The notes below the pieces were generated by a model. That model was not told the origin of the DNA, ran no database searches, and saw only the letters and a list, made by a program, of their open reading frames with translations. DNA of 44,483 nt from Acetoanaerobium pronyense (GTDB lineage: Bacteria; Bacillota; Clostridia; Peptostreptococcales; Filifactoraceae). Where the stretch lies: positions 1 through 44,483 of the forward strand of contig NZ_JAGGLI010000025.1 of NCBI RefSeq assembly GCF_017874355.1, given 5' to 3'. Position numbers and translations under genes: made by a program. Shown here piece by piece: positions 1 through 8,231 of the stretch (its first letter is position 1; each line of letters begins with the position of its first letter).

Positions 1-136
1 TTAAAATTAACTGACTTATTTCATAAATGGTGTTGCTTCAATTAAGAAGCTATTTATGGTTTACTATCCAGTTTTCAAGGTTCATGTGTTGGCCATTTGG
101 CCGTTTTGTTTTGCCCTCTCGCTGAGGACATGTATT
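1..136 (-). other. 5' leader of a putative rRNA-type operon leaving the left edge
   Basis: On the minus strand this stretch follows a strong promoter and reads out of the window. It contains CCTTGAAAACTGGATA (minus strand, near 66-82), which resembles the processing sequence found in leaders and spacers of Firmicute rRNA operons. It also holds small hairpins: CCTC/GAGG near 115-127, GGCC/GGCC near 92-103, and nested ATAAAT-GCTTC/GAAGC-ATTTAT at 23-57. No coding frame is visible. That a 16S rRNA gene lies just off the left edge is inference from this leader and the promoter; no mature rRNA sequence is in the window. Confidence 0.55.
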
Positions 137-165
137 AATATATCATGGCTACCAAAACACGTCAA
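137..165 (-). promoter_or_regulatory. Strong sigma-A promoter, rRNA type
   Basis: On the minus strand the -35 TTGACG (160-165) and -10 TATATT (137-142) are separated by exactly 17 bp. A TG dinucleotide one base before the -10 gives an extended -10 element. An A-rich tract resembling an UP element lies just upstream (166-181). It fires leftward, out of the window, into the leader described at 1-136. The promoter strength and the leader together suggest a stable-RNA operon. Confidence 0.7.
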
Positions 166-206
166 CTGTTTTTTAAAAGTTTTTTTGAGTTCTTAAACTC
201 AGGGAC

Positions 207-281
207 TTATCCACAGTATCCACAAAGTTATCTACATACCAGTTTTTCAGTTTTCCTGAGATTTATCCACATCTATCCACA
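207..281 (+). promoter_or_regulatory. Cluster of five DnaA-box sequences
   Basis: Two perfect boxes TTATCCACA occur at 207-215 and 263-271. Three copies with one mismatch occur at 216-224 (GTATCCACA), 228-236 (TTATCTACA) and 273-281 (CTATCCACA). All five point the same way within 75 bp, and an AT-rich stretch follows (282-333). The cluster sits upstream of the leftward promoter at 137-165. The match to the DnaA consensus TTATNCACA is directly visible; binding is inferred. The flanking genes do not include dnaA, dnaN, rpmH or gyr, and transcription does not diverge from here, so a titration or regulatory site is more likely than the chromosome origin. Confidence 0.7.
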
Positions 282-333
282 GATATATTGTTAGTAAATT
301 ATTTTTCTTATCTAAAATATAAAGTTTTGGTTT

Positions 334-1503
334 TTATACAGACTTTGGAATATATGTCCAAATTTGAGTACCTTCACCTTCAGTACTACTTACATCTATG
401 GACCCTTGATGGGAGTCAATTATCCATTTAGCTATAGAAAGACCTAATCCTGTCCCTCCACTTTTTTTAGTTCTAGATTTATCAGCTCTATAAAATCTAT
501 CAAATATTTTAGGAATATCTTCTGATTTTATTCCAGATCCTGTATCTATTACGCCAATTTTTGCATTCTTCTCTGAGGAATCAAGCATTATTTTTATACT
601 TCCTCCATATTCAGTATATTTAATGCTATTTTCTACAAATGCTCTAATCGCTTCTTTTATTAACCTCTTGTCTCCAAATAAAAAGACATCTTCATATATA
701 GATTCTAAAGTTATAGTATGTTCATTATCTATCATTTTTGTTTCTTTATATATTTCCACTATTAAATCATTTAAATTAAATTTTTCTTTTTCTAGTTTTT
801 GAGCATTCATATCGCCTCTTGCTAGAAAAAGTAACTTTTCTACAAGCTTGTTCATATGATTTGCTTCGTTTTGTATTGCTTTTACAGATTCTTCAAGGAC
901 TTGTTTCTCATCTTTGCCCCATCTTTCAAGGAGATCAGCATATCCTTTTACTACAGATATAGGGGTTCTAAGTTCATGGGATGCATCTGATACGAACTGA
1001 TTCTGCTTTTCTACAGAGCTTTCTATTCTATTCATCATATTATTAAAAGTAAAAGCTAAATCCTTGAGCTCGTCTTTAGAGCCTGATACATCTATTCTCT
1101 TTGACAAATCATTTATAGTTATGTTTTTTACTGTTTTAGTCATTTGTTTTATTGGTTCTATTATCTTATCTCCAGATTTATTTCCCATAATGAGAGTAAG
1201 AAAAAAACCTAAAGTCATGCTAATTCCAAGAACAAGTGCTATTTTGGGAAAGTGAATGGCTAGTATATCTTGTGGGACTACAACTACAAATCCTATGATT
1301 ATAACTGTAGAATTGAGAGCAGATACCCAGAAAAAAGTCCTCAGGTATGAAAGGGTGATTTTTAGCTTAATAGAAAATCTAAGTCTATTTGTAAGCTCAT
1401 TAAAAAAAGATGAGACTACATCTGCAAGCGCTTTATATGTTGTTTTCAAAATATATATAACCATATTCACCATTTTATATACTAAAGAGGTTCTTTTCCC
1501 CAT
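334..1503 (-). CDS. Sensor histidine kinase (HAMP-HisKA-HATPase)
   Basis: Membrane histidine kinase of an OmpR-type two-component system. Numbered from an upstream in-frame ATG at 1512, two hydrophobic segments lie at about 58-80 and 91-109 with only a short external loop. A HAMP linker (about 110-165) follows, then the H-box SHELRTP with phospho-acceptor His179, an N-box (FVENSIKY), the G1 box DTGSG and a G2 box GGTGLGLS. The lack of a sizeable external domain suggests it senses the membrane or intramembrane signals. The ATG at 1503 is preferred because AAGG lies 9 nt upstream; the other ATG at 1512 lacks a site. It follows and slightly overlaps or abuts the regulator gene, so the two are co-transcribed. 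It resembles the ArlS/CssS class; the signal is unknown. Confidence 0.9.
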   Translation of the reverse strand: MGKRTSLVYKMVNMVIYILKTTYKALADVVSSFFNELTNRLRFSIKLKITLSYLRTFFWVSALNSTVIIIGFVVVVPQDILAIHFPKIALVLGISMTLGFFLTLIMGNKSGDKIIEPIKQMTKTVKNITINDLSKRIDVSGSKDELKDLAFTFNNMMNRIESSVEKQNQFVSDASHELRTPISVVKGYADLLERWGKDEKQVLEESVKAIQNEANHMNKLVEKLLFLARGDMNAQKLEKEKFNLNDLIVEIYKETKMIDNEHTITLESIYEDVFLFGDKRLIKEAIRAFVENSIKYTEYGGSIKIMLDSSEKNAKIGVIDTGSGIKSEDIPKIFDRFYRADKSRTKKSGGTGLGLSIAKWIIDSHQGSIDVSSTEGEGTQIWTYIPKSV

Positions 1504-1504
1504 A

Positions 1505-2200
1505 TTATTCATCCTTTATTTGATATCCCACCCCTCTTACTGTGTGGATAAGCTTGATTTTATATTTATCATCTATTTTACTTCTTATATATCTTACATA
1601 TACATCCACTACATTCGTGTCACCTATATATTCATATCCCCATACTTTTTCTAGTACCTTTTCTCGGCTCAGTACTATATTTTTGTTTATCATTAAATAT
1701 TTTAAAAGCTCAAATTCTTTCTTTGTAAGCTCTATTTTTTCATCTTTATATCTTACCATATATCCTTCGCAGTCTAATGTGATATCTTGAATCTTGAGAA
1801 TGGAATTAGACTGTTCTCTATCTTGAAAAGAGCCATTTAACCTTTTAAAGATAACCCTAATCCTCGCAAGTAACTCTTCAATAGCAAAAGGCTTTGTCAT
1901 ATAATCATCTGCTCCTATATCAAGCCCCATTATCTTGTCGGTTACTTCATCTTTGGCTGTAAGCATTATAACAGGCGTCTCTATTTTTTGCCTTATACGT
2001 CTCAAAACCTCCATTCCATTTAACGAAGGTAACATTACATCAAGTATTATAAGGTCAAAATTGTTTGTAAGAGACTTATCTAACCCATCTCTTCCATCAT
2101 ATGCAATATCAACATAATATCCTTCATGATTGAGCTCTAGTTGAAGAAATCTAGCTATTTTTTCTTCATCTTCTATTACAAGTATATTTTTTCTTTCCAT
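1505..2200 (-). CDS. OmpR/PhoB-family response regulator
   Basis: 231-residue response regulator partnered with the downstream kinase. The receiver domain carries the acidic pocket (E10, D11), the phospho-acceptor Asp54 in LDVMLP, Thr81 in MLTAKD and Lys103 in TKPF. The C-terminal winged-helix DNA-binding domain (about 130-230) has the usual ELTKKEFELL and the VDVYVRYIRSKI recognition region. A good AAAGGAG site precedes the ATG. It is first in a two-gene unit and closest to ArlR/MprA-type regulators by pattern. Targets are not visible in the sequence. Confidence 0.93.
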   Translation of the reverse strand: MERKNILVIEDEEKIARFLQLELNHEGYYVDIAYDGRDGLDKSLTNNFDLIILDVMLPSLNGMEVLRRIRQKIETPVIMLTAKDEVTDKIMGLDIGADDYMTKPFAIEELLARIRVIFKRLNGSFQDREQSNSILKIQDITLDCEGYMVRYKDEKIELTKKEFELLKYLMINKNIVLSREKVLEKVWGYEYIGDTNVVDVYVRYIRSKIDDKYKIKLIHTVRGVGYQIKDE

Positions 2201-2276
2201 ATGCGATTCACTCCTTTCTTTATTTTATAGATTTATTATATTATATTTTTGAGCTTTACAAATATTGGTTTTTTCT

Positions 2277-2320
2277 AAAAAAAGTCCTCCTCTTAGAATA
2301 TTTCTATAAGGAAGACTTTT
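2277..2320 (-). terminator. Rho-independent terminator after the DUF4342 gene
   Basis: On the minus strand AAAAGTCTTCCT pairs with AGGAGGACTTTT (11 of 12 positions, the other a possible wobble). The arms enclose an A/T-rich inner hairpin, and a T run follows the stem. It ends the leftward gene at 2341-2766 before the two-component pair. Confidence 0.8.
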
Positions 2321-2340
2321 CATAGATTATATTTGCGTTA

Positions 2341-2766
2341 TTATACTTTAGGATGCTGTTCATCTTTAAAAATATTGATGCCTGGTTTTACTTTATTATT
2401 TTTTTCTGTATTTTCAATTGTGATTTCATAGCCTAGTACGACTGCTACTAAAAGTCCTATTAGAACTATATGGATTGCAAGTATAGCTGCAATGATAACA
2501 ATGTTTAGTGGAATACTTAAAATCTTATGATCTTCATCATGAACCGTAAGCTTGACTATATTTCCTTTGTGGATAAGAGCTTTTACTCTTTCTACAAATC
2601 TGTTTCTTCCTCTATAACCTTCATCTTTTGCTTTTCCCATTTCGTCTAGATATGCAAGAGCTCCTACCATATCTCCTTCTGCCCTTTCAAGTGCTTCTTT
2701 TGCATCTTTGTAACTAGCATTAGTTCTTTTTCTGATTAGATCAATTTCCTCTAATGTGAATTTCAT
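2341..2766 (-). CDS. DUF4342 protein with UBA-like N-terminus and one membrane segment
   Basis: 141 residues. Residues about 4-42 resemble a UBA/TS-N-like three-helix domain of the kind seen in EF-Ts and nascent-chain-binding proteins (RKRTNASYKDAKEALERAEG then ALAYLDE). A basic linker and a short beta-rich stretch (about 62-85) lead to a hydrophobic membrane segment (about 88-113) and a short charged tail. This layout matches DUF4342 proteins of Clostridia, whose function is not established. AGGAGG lies 7 nt before the ATG. It is a single-gene unit with its own terminator. A role at the membrane with nascent chains or unfolded protein is only a guess from the UBA-like fold. Confidence 0.8.
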   Translation of the reverse strand: MKFTLEEIDLIRKRTNASYKDAKEALERAEGDMVGALAYLDEMGKAKDEGYRGRNRFVERVKALIHKGNIVKLTVHDEDHKILSIPLNIVIIAAILAIHIVLIGLLVAVVLGYEITIENTEKNNKVKPGINIFKDEQHPKV

Positions 2767-2873
2767 CTTCTTTTCCTCCTTTTTTATGAAGATGCAATAA
2801 GTAAATCATCTTCTATAGTCTTTATAATACTCATAAAAACTTAAAGGAAAATTATACAATGATTAAAATTAGA

Positions 2874-4415
2874 TTAAAAACTATAGCAAAGAACCTTTTT
2901 CACAAAAATATCTACAAGTTCTTTATCAAATTGTGTACCAGCACCTTTCAAAAGTTCACTTACAGCATATTCATTTGTCATTGCCTCTCTATATGATCTT
3001 TGACTTGTAATTGCATCATATGTATCGACTATTGATATTATCTTTGATTGAAGTGGTATTTCATTTCCTTTGAGTCCTCTTGGATATCCACTTCCATCTA
3101 TTCTTTCATGGTGAGCTAATACGTACCTTGCCATCTCAGACATCTCACTAACTGAGCTCAGTATTCTAAATCCTATTTCTGGATGTTTTTTTATTTCTTT
3201 CCATTCCTGCTCACTTAAACTTCCTGATTTATTTAATATGCTTTCTTCTATTGCTATCTTTCCAATATCGTGAAGAAGCCCCATTACCTTAAGCTCTTTT
3301 ATATTATCGTAAGAAAGCCCAAGTACTGTCCCCATTTTCTCGCAAAGCTCTGATACTCTGTGAGAATGAGCTTCTTCCCTTTTATTTTTTTCATGAAGGG
3401 TTTTAATAATTGCTGATACAGTTTTGGCTCTTACGCTAGGATTCTCAAAAAGCTTCTTTCTATACATTCTATCTTCAGCGGATTTTAAAATCTCATTTAA
3501 ATCCTCTTCCTTATTAATCTTTACATTCCATCCAAATGTAAGAGTTATTTCTATATTTGAAAAGTCTTTCTTAGAGATTTTCTTTTTCATATTTTCTACC
3601 ATTTTTTCAATATAAAGATTATCTGCATTAGGAAGCAATATGGCAAACTCATCCCCTCCTAGTCTCGCAACAATCGAATCTTTTTCAATGGAAGTTTTTA
3701 TAATATTTGCAACTTTTTGAAGAATTTTATCCCCTTCGTTAGTTCCAAATGCATCATTTGCAAGTTTTAGTCCATTAACATCAGATATTATTACGGCTAA
3801 AGGAAGGTTACTCTCACAATCCAATTCTTTAAATTTCTTTTCAAAATATAATCTATTATAAATCCCTGTAAGTTTATCATGATATGTAATATACTCGAGC
3901 TCTTGCTGGCTTTTTAAAAGACTTTCAAAGTTTTCTCTTAACTCTTCTTCGGTGGCCTTTAGCTGATTAAGTGCGGCTTCAAGTTCTATGTTTTTCTCAG
4001 CTAACTCAAATTCATGCTTTTTCGCTCTGCTTACGTCTGTATAGATAGCATATCCCCCAGTAACAACCCCGTTTTCTTTCGACAATATCCCTCTTACGTT
4101 TACATATAATGGGTTTCCATTCTTAGAATACCTAATACCATGGATATCCATCATTCCTCTTCGAAAGAGTTCTTTCGTAGTATCTGCTGCTTCTTTTAAG
4201 GTTCTTTCATTATGTATTCCCGATACAATGATATCAAGATTTTTCCCCACGCATTCTTCTTTTTTATAGCCAAAAAGATTTACAAATGCCTGATTCACTT
4301 GAATTATAAAGTGTCTCTCGTCAAGGTATGCAATCGCATCTGGACTGTTTTCAAACAAGAGCCTATGCATTTTTTCATCAAAGCTTAAATTGTTAAGATT
4401 TTCGATAAACTCCAC
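2874..4415 (-). CDS. PAS-GGDEF-HD-GYP cyclic-di-GMP enzyme
   Basis: Soluble bifunctional-looking signalling protein. Numbered from an in-frame GTG at 4427: a PAS domain (about 18-135), a coiled coil (about 138-180), a GGDEF domain (181-330) with intact RLGGDEF at 256-261, and an HD-GYP phosphodiesterase domain (about 340-515) with HDIGK at 386-390, HHERIDG at 439-445 and GYP at 447-449. Both catalytic motifs are intact, so it could make and break c-di-GMP, or GGDEF could regulate HD-GYP. No RxxD inhibitory site is seen at the usual place. The GTG at 4415 is favoured because GAGGTG lies about 9 nt upstream. It stands alone, and a PilZ receptor is encoded at 19460-19804. Confidence 0.92.
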   Translation of the reverse strand: MEFIENLNNLSFDEKMHRLLFENSPDAIAYLDERHFIIQVNQAFVNLFGYKKEECVGKNLDIIVSGIHNERTLKEAADTTKELFRRGMMDIHGIRYSKNGNPLYVNVRGILSKENGVVTGGYAIYTDVSRAKKHEFELAEKNIELEAALNQLKATEEELRENFESLLKSQQELEYITYHDKLTGIYNRLYFEKKFKELDCESNLPLAVIISDVNGLKLANDAFGTNEGDKILQKVANIIKTSIEKDSIVARLGGDEFAILLPNADNLYIEKMVENMKKKISKKDFSNIEITLTFGWNVKINKEEDLNEILKSAEDRMYRKKLFENPSVRAKTVSAIIKTLHEKNKREEAHSHRVSELCEKMGTVLGLSYDNIKELKVMGLLHDIGKIAIEESILNKSGSLSEQEWKEIKKHPEIGFRILSSVSEMSEMARYVLAHHERIDGSGYPRGLKGNEIPLQSKIISIVDTYDAITSQRSYREAMTNEYAVSELLKGAGTQFDKELVDIFVKKVLCYSF

Positions 4416-4537
4416 AGCATTCGTCACCTCTTTTTCAGTCTATTTAAAAAGTCATTTCAAAACTTTATTTTTAATATTGTAACTCTATTAATTTTACCAT
4501 TTTATGTAGATTGCTACAAGATATTAGAGTTTGACGC

Positions 4538-4587
4538 AAAAAAGATTGAAAGCAATATTCATTTTGATTGCCTTCAATCTTTTTTTA
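4538..4587 (-). terminator. Terminator of the osmoprotectant transporter operon
   Basis: GATTGAAAGCAAT and ATTGCCTTCAATC form a long stem with one G-T position, flanked by an A run on one side and a T run on the other. It can work in both directions. It lies just past the end of the substrate-binding protein gene. Confidence 0.85.
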
Positions 4588-4616
4588 ATCATTATTATTT
4601 TGTTTTTTAGTATATA

Positions 4617-5549
4617 TTATTCTATCAACCCTTTTTCCTTTAGCCAATTTTCAGCAACTTCTCTAGGCTCCATCTCTTCTATGTCCACTTGATAGTTCAT
4701 CATTATCATAGATTCGTTATCAAGCTCTGCAGCTAATCTATTTAAAACATCTGCAAGCTCAGGATGCTCCTCTAACGTATCAGTTCTTAAAAGAGCTGAT
4801 GGGTTGTATACAGGGAAAAACTGCTTATCATCTTCTAGATTTACAAAATCAAAGGCTTCAATTCTTCCATCTGTTGCAAATCCCATACCGGAATCTACTT
4901 GTCTATCTCTTAGCGTTCTATATACAATTCCTATATCCATAACCTTAAGACTATCTCCTTCAAGCTCAAATCCATATTCATCTTCAAGAGCTGGAAGCCC
5001 ATCTGGTCTTGCAGTGAATTCATGATCTGCTCCAAATGAAAAACTTCCTGGATTTTGGTTTACATAATCAGCCATATCGCTTATTGTTCTTATTCCCAGT
5101 TCTTCACTTTGATCTCTGTTCATCATGATTGTATAAGTATTATTAAAAGGTGCGTAGTCCAGCCATACTATTTCGTTTTCTAAATCAGCTTCCTTAACTC
5201 TATCATATGCTTCTTGAGGATTTGTTATAGCTTCATCGTTTTGAAGATGCATCAGCCAACCTGTTCCTGTATATTCCCAGTAAACATCTATTTCAGAATT
5301 AAGAAGAGCACTTCTTACCTGCTCAGATCCAGCAACATTTGTCCTGTCTTCAACTTCAAACCCCGCATCTTCAAGTGCTAAAAGTGTAATTTGACCAAGA
5401 ATAAGCTGCTCAGTAAAGTCCTTTGATCCAACTCTTATTCTATCACTAGACGAAGATGTACCTCCACATCCTGCTAAAAATCCTAAAGTTAACATGAGTA
5501 CCCCAAGTAAAACAACTAATCTTTTTGCCGTTAAATTTGTTCTAACCAT
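4617..5549 (-). CDS. opuCC: Glycine betaine/carnitine/choline-binding lipoprotein (OpuC/OpuB type)
   Basis: 310-residue substrate-binding lipoprotein of the QAT (quaternary amine) ABC family. The signal peptide ends in the lipobox LAGC with Cys28. The mature protein starts with a Ser/Gly-rich tether and the family hallmark VGSKDFTEQ. Later it has YWEYTGTGW and VYNPSALLR, both typical of OpuBC/OpuCC. It captures quaternary ammonium osmoprotectants outside the membrane and delivers them to the two permeases encoded upstream. It is last in the operon with GGAG before the ATG. The family is certain; choline versus betaine or carnitine cannot be read from the sequence. Confidence 0.9.
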   Translation of the reverse strand: MVRTNLTAKRLVVLLGVLMLTLGFLAGCGGTSSSSDRIRVGSKDFTEQLILGQITLLALEDAGFEVEDRTNVAGSEQVRSALLNSEIDVYWEYTGTGWLMHLQNDEAITNPQEAYDRVKEADLENEIVWLDYAPFNNTYTIMMNRDQSEELGIRTISDMADYVNQNPGSFSFGADHEFTARPDGLPALEDEYGFELEGDSLKVMDIGIVYRTLRDRQVDSGMGFATDGRIEAFDFVNLEDDKQFFPVYNPSALLRTDTLEEHPELADVLNRLAAELDNESMIMMNYQVDIEEMEPREVAENWLKEKGLIE

Positions 5550-5567
5550 AAAACCACTCCTTAGTTT

Positions 5568-6305
5568 TTATATTATTGTTTTTTCTTCTAGTGCCGAAAA
5601 CAAAGTATCTGCAACTATTGCCATCATAGCTGGAAGAGATGCTCCAAGTATTCTTATTTGCCACCTATTTATATTATTTCCAGATATTATAAGATCTCCA
5701 AGACCTCCTCCTCCAACGAAAGCTGCCAGTATGGCTGTACCTATATTTATCGTAACCGCTGTTCTTATACCCGCAACAATTATAGGAAGAGCGAGTGGCA
5801 CTTCAACTTTTGTAAGTATTCTTCTTGGTTTCATACCCATACCTTTAGCCGCTTCAAGCACGGCTTGATCTAAATTTAATATACCTACCATAGTATTTCT
5901 AAGAATAGGAAGAAGAGAGTATATCCAAAGTGCAAGTATAGCTGTTCTTGCACCTATTCCTAAAAGCCCTACAAAAAGAGCTACTATAGCAAGACTTGGT
6001 ATGGTCTGTCCTATATTTACAAATCCAAGTATCCTATCTCCAAATCGTTTAAACTTAGGTCTAGTAAGTAAAAGCCCCAAAGGAACCGCAGTAAAAATAG
6101 AAAGAAGACTGGAGATTAACACTATATATATATGTTCTCTCGCTGCTCTGAGTATTCTTTCATAACTTATAAATCTTTCTACTATTCTATCTTGAGGATA
6201 ATTCACCACATAATAGCTTAGCCCTAGGGCAAGAGATATTATAAACACGATTATGAAAATGTCTTTTCCTTTAAGCAGAGGTGTTTTCATCTTGATCATC
6301 ATCAC
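5568..6305 (-). CDS. Osmoprotectant ABC transporter permease (second)
   Basis: 245-residue membrane subunit with about six transmembrane segments and the EAA-type cytoplasmic loop (EAAKGMGMKPRR) that contacts the ATPase. Its N-terminus overlaps the 3' end of the ATPase gene by about 35 bp in another frame, indicating translational coupling. Several near-adjacent ATG codons (6305, 6302, 6299, 6290) make the exact start uncertain. Together with the permease at 7408-8028 it forms the transmembrane pair of the transporter. Confidence 0.88.
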   Translation of the reverse strand: MMMIKMKTPLLKGKDIFIIVFIISLALGLSYYVVNYPQDRIVERFISYERILRAAREHIYIVLISSLLSIFTAVPLGLLLTRPKFKRFGDRILGFVNIGQTIPSLAIVALFVGLLGIGARTAILALWIYSLLPILRNTMVGILNLDQAVLEAAKGMGMKPRRILTKVEVPLALPIIVAGIRTAVTINIGTAILAAFVGGGGLGDLIISGNNINRWQIRILGASLPAMMAIVADTLFSALEEKTII

Positions 6306-7395
6306 TCACCGCCTTCAAAAGATCATCCATTGTAATTATTCCCTCAACCCTGCCTTTTTCTTTTGATACAAATATGGCTTTTCTACCTATAGAAAACATC
6401 TTAGACAGTGCATCCTGAAGAGTCGTCTTAGGTGTTACAGTTTCCTCTATATCATTAATTAACTCTGAAACCTCTTTCTCTTTGTTTTTGAAAACATCTT
6501 TATATCTTACATACCCAAGAAGCTTTTGACCGCTTTGGGTTACCAGTATATTCTTGACTTCATGCTTTAACATTAACTTTAGAGCCTCTGAAGATTTTTC
6601 TTTATAATCAATATAAGGCAGTTCCCTATATACATCCTTACACTTCATAAGATTCATCATTTTAATGGCACTATTTCCACCGATTAAATCTGATACAAAG
6701 TCATCGGCAGGATTTGATAGTATTTCTGCAGGGGTTCCAAACTGCACAAGCTTTCCATCTCTCATTACAGCTATCTTGTCACCCATCTTGATAGCTTCAT
6801 CAATATCATGAGTTACAAAAACTATTGTTTTTCCTATTTTTTCCTGAACCCTAAGAAACTCATCTTGAATTTTACCCCTTGTAATAGGATCAAGAGCTCC
6901 AAAAGGTTCATCCATAAGCATCACGGGAGGATCTGCCGCTAACGCTCTTGCAACACCAACTCTTTGTCTTTGCCCTCCACTTAAATCTCTTGGTCTTTTA
7001 TCCCTATACACTTCAGGATCTAGATCCATCAGTTCGAGAAGTTCATCCACTTTTTTACTGATTTTATTTTTGTCCCAGCCAAGCTCGTTCGGAACCATGG
7101 CCACATTTTCTCCTATAGTCATATGGGGAAATAATCCAGTCCCCTGTATTACATATCCGATTTTTAATCTTAGCTTTATGGGATCTAGACTCTCTATGTC
7201 TTCACCATTTACATATATTTTCCCAGATGTTGATTTTATAAGTTTGTTTATCATTTTCATTGTAGTAGTTTTTCCACAACCTGATGGTCCAACAAGCATA
7301 CATATTTCCCCTTCTTTTATATGAAGGTCGAGATTGTCTACAGCTGGTCTATCTTTTTCATTATATTTTTTTATTACATTTTCAAATCTTATCAT
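6271..7395 (-). CDS. opuCA: Osmoprotectant ABC transporter ATPase with CBS domains
   Basis: ATP-hydrolysing subunit of the QAT transporter. Numbered from an in-frame GTG at 7404: Walker A GPSGCGKT (39-46), signature LSGGQRQRVG, Walker B VMLMDEP, then the switch histidine. The C-terminal third (about 255-370) carries a CBS pair, which in OpuA/OpuC proteins senses ionic strength or binds c-di-AMP. The ATG at 7395 is chosen because GGGGG sits 8 nt upstream; the GTG at 7404 is too close to that site. Gene order permease-ATPase-permease-binding protein differs from opuCA-CB-CC-CD of Bacillus but has the same parts. Confidence 0.92.
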   Translation of the reverse strand: MIRFENVIKKYNEKDRPAVDNLDLHIKEGEICMLVGPSGCGKTTTMKMINKLIKSTSGKIYVNGEDIESLDPIKLRLKIGYVIQGTGLFPHMTIGENVAMVPNELGWDKNKISKKVDELLELMDLDPEVYRDKRPRDLSGGQRQRVGVARALAADPPVMLMDEPFGALDPITRGKIQDEFLRVQEKIGKTIVFVTHDIDEAIKMGDKIAVMRDGKLVQFGTPAEILSNPADDFVSDLIGGNSAIKMMNLMKCKDVYRELPYIDYKEKSSEALKLMLKHEVKNILVTQSGQKLLGYVRYKDVFKNKEKEVSELINDIEETVTPKTTLQDALSKMFSIGRKAIFVSKEKGRVEGIITMDDLLKAVSDDDQDENTSA

Positions 7396-7407
7396 ACTAT
7401 GCACCCC

Positions 7408-8028
7408 CTATATTTCAAATTTTTTTTGAAAATATCCAAGCCCTTTATCAGTAATTACTGTAATTAGGGAAACCATTATTGCACCTATAAGTATCATCCT
7501 GTCATTTCCTCTGTTGATTCCTTGGAATATATATTCTCCAAGGCCTCCTGCCCCAATATAAGCAGCTATAGCCCCGATACCTATCCCCATAACTGTTGCA
7601 GTTCTCACCCCTGCCATTATAACTGGAAAGGCTAGAGGAATTTTGACCTTTAGCATTATCTTTCTTTTCGTGAGTCCCATACCTGTCGCAGCTTCTATTA
7701 TGGATGGATCAATATTTATGATTCCCGTATATACATTTCTAATTATCGGAAGCTGTGTATAAAGGACAAGTCCCGCAATAGCCGGCGCTCTGCCTATTCC
7801 CATGATTGGTATAAGTATCGAAAAGAGAGCTAGACTAGGAACAGTCATAAGTATATTCGCAATATTTAGCACTATTTTAGCTCCAGATTTACTATTAGTG
7901 ATAAGTATCCCTACTGAGATTCCTAAAAATATTGAGATTCCCATAGCTATAATGACTATTGTAAAATGATCTATGGTCATTTTCATAATAGCGTCCCATC
8001 TTGAGACAGCAAACTCTATAATATTCAT
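7408..8028 (-). CDS. Osmoprotectant ABC transporter permease (first)
   Basis: 206-residue permease with five to six transmembrane helices and the EAATGMGLTKRKI coupling loop. Its size is usual for OpuCB/OpuCD. It is the first gene of the four-gene operon and is preceded by AGGAGG and a leader of about 270 nt that begins at the promoter at 8309-8337. It forms the membrane channel with the second permease. Confidence 0.9.
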   Translation of the reverse strand: MNIIEFAVSRWDAIMKMTIDHFTIVIIAMGISIFLGISVGILITNSKSGAKIVLNIANILMTVPSLALFSILIPIMGIGRAPAIAGLVLYTQLPIIRNVYTGIINIDPSIIEAATGMGLTKRKIMLKVKIPLAFPVIMAGVRTATVMGIGIGAIAAYIGAGGLGEYIFQGINRGNDRMILIGAIMVSLITVITDKGLGYFQKKFEI

Positions 8029-8160
8029 TTTTACCTCCTGTTTTATAAAAATAGATAAACTAAAATAACCATTTACTGTAATTGATGGCCTTTGTAAAAT
8101 TCATAAAATAATATACCAAAAAAATTATATGGATTTTTTTTAAGATTTTTTATAATTGAT

Positions 8161-8231
8161 AGAGTTTCCTAACTCTTAAAAGACGAGCGAATCGCTCTTT
8201 AAAGGCACAAAGAAAAAGATTTTGCTTTTTC
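8161..8231 (-). promoter_or_regulatory. Folded leader RNA of the osmoprotectant operon
   Basis: Within the 484 bp between the transporter operon and the peptidase gene, three hairpins stand in a row: AGAGTT/AACTCT (8161-8176), GAGCG/CGCTC (8185-8197) and GAAAAAG/CTTTTTC (8212-8231). On the minus strand they lie about 70-140 nt downstream of the predicted start site and 130 nt before the first gene. I could not match them to a known riboswitch class: there is no c-di-GMP-I GCAAAC/GACGCAAAGC core and no c-di-AMP motif. The rest of the leader (8029-8160) is A/T-rich with no gene. Confidence 0.45.

Noticed and set aside
207-333. Chromosome origin oriC
   Set aside because: DnaA boxes and an AT-rich flank are present, but dnaA, dnaN and rpmH are missing and genes on both sides run the same way, towards the left.
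8161-8231. Known c-di-GMP or c-di-AMP riboswitch
   Set aside because: Core sequences of these classes are absent; only generic hairpins are seen.
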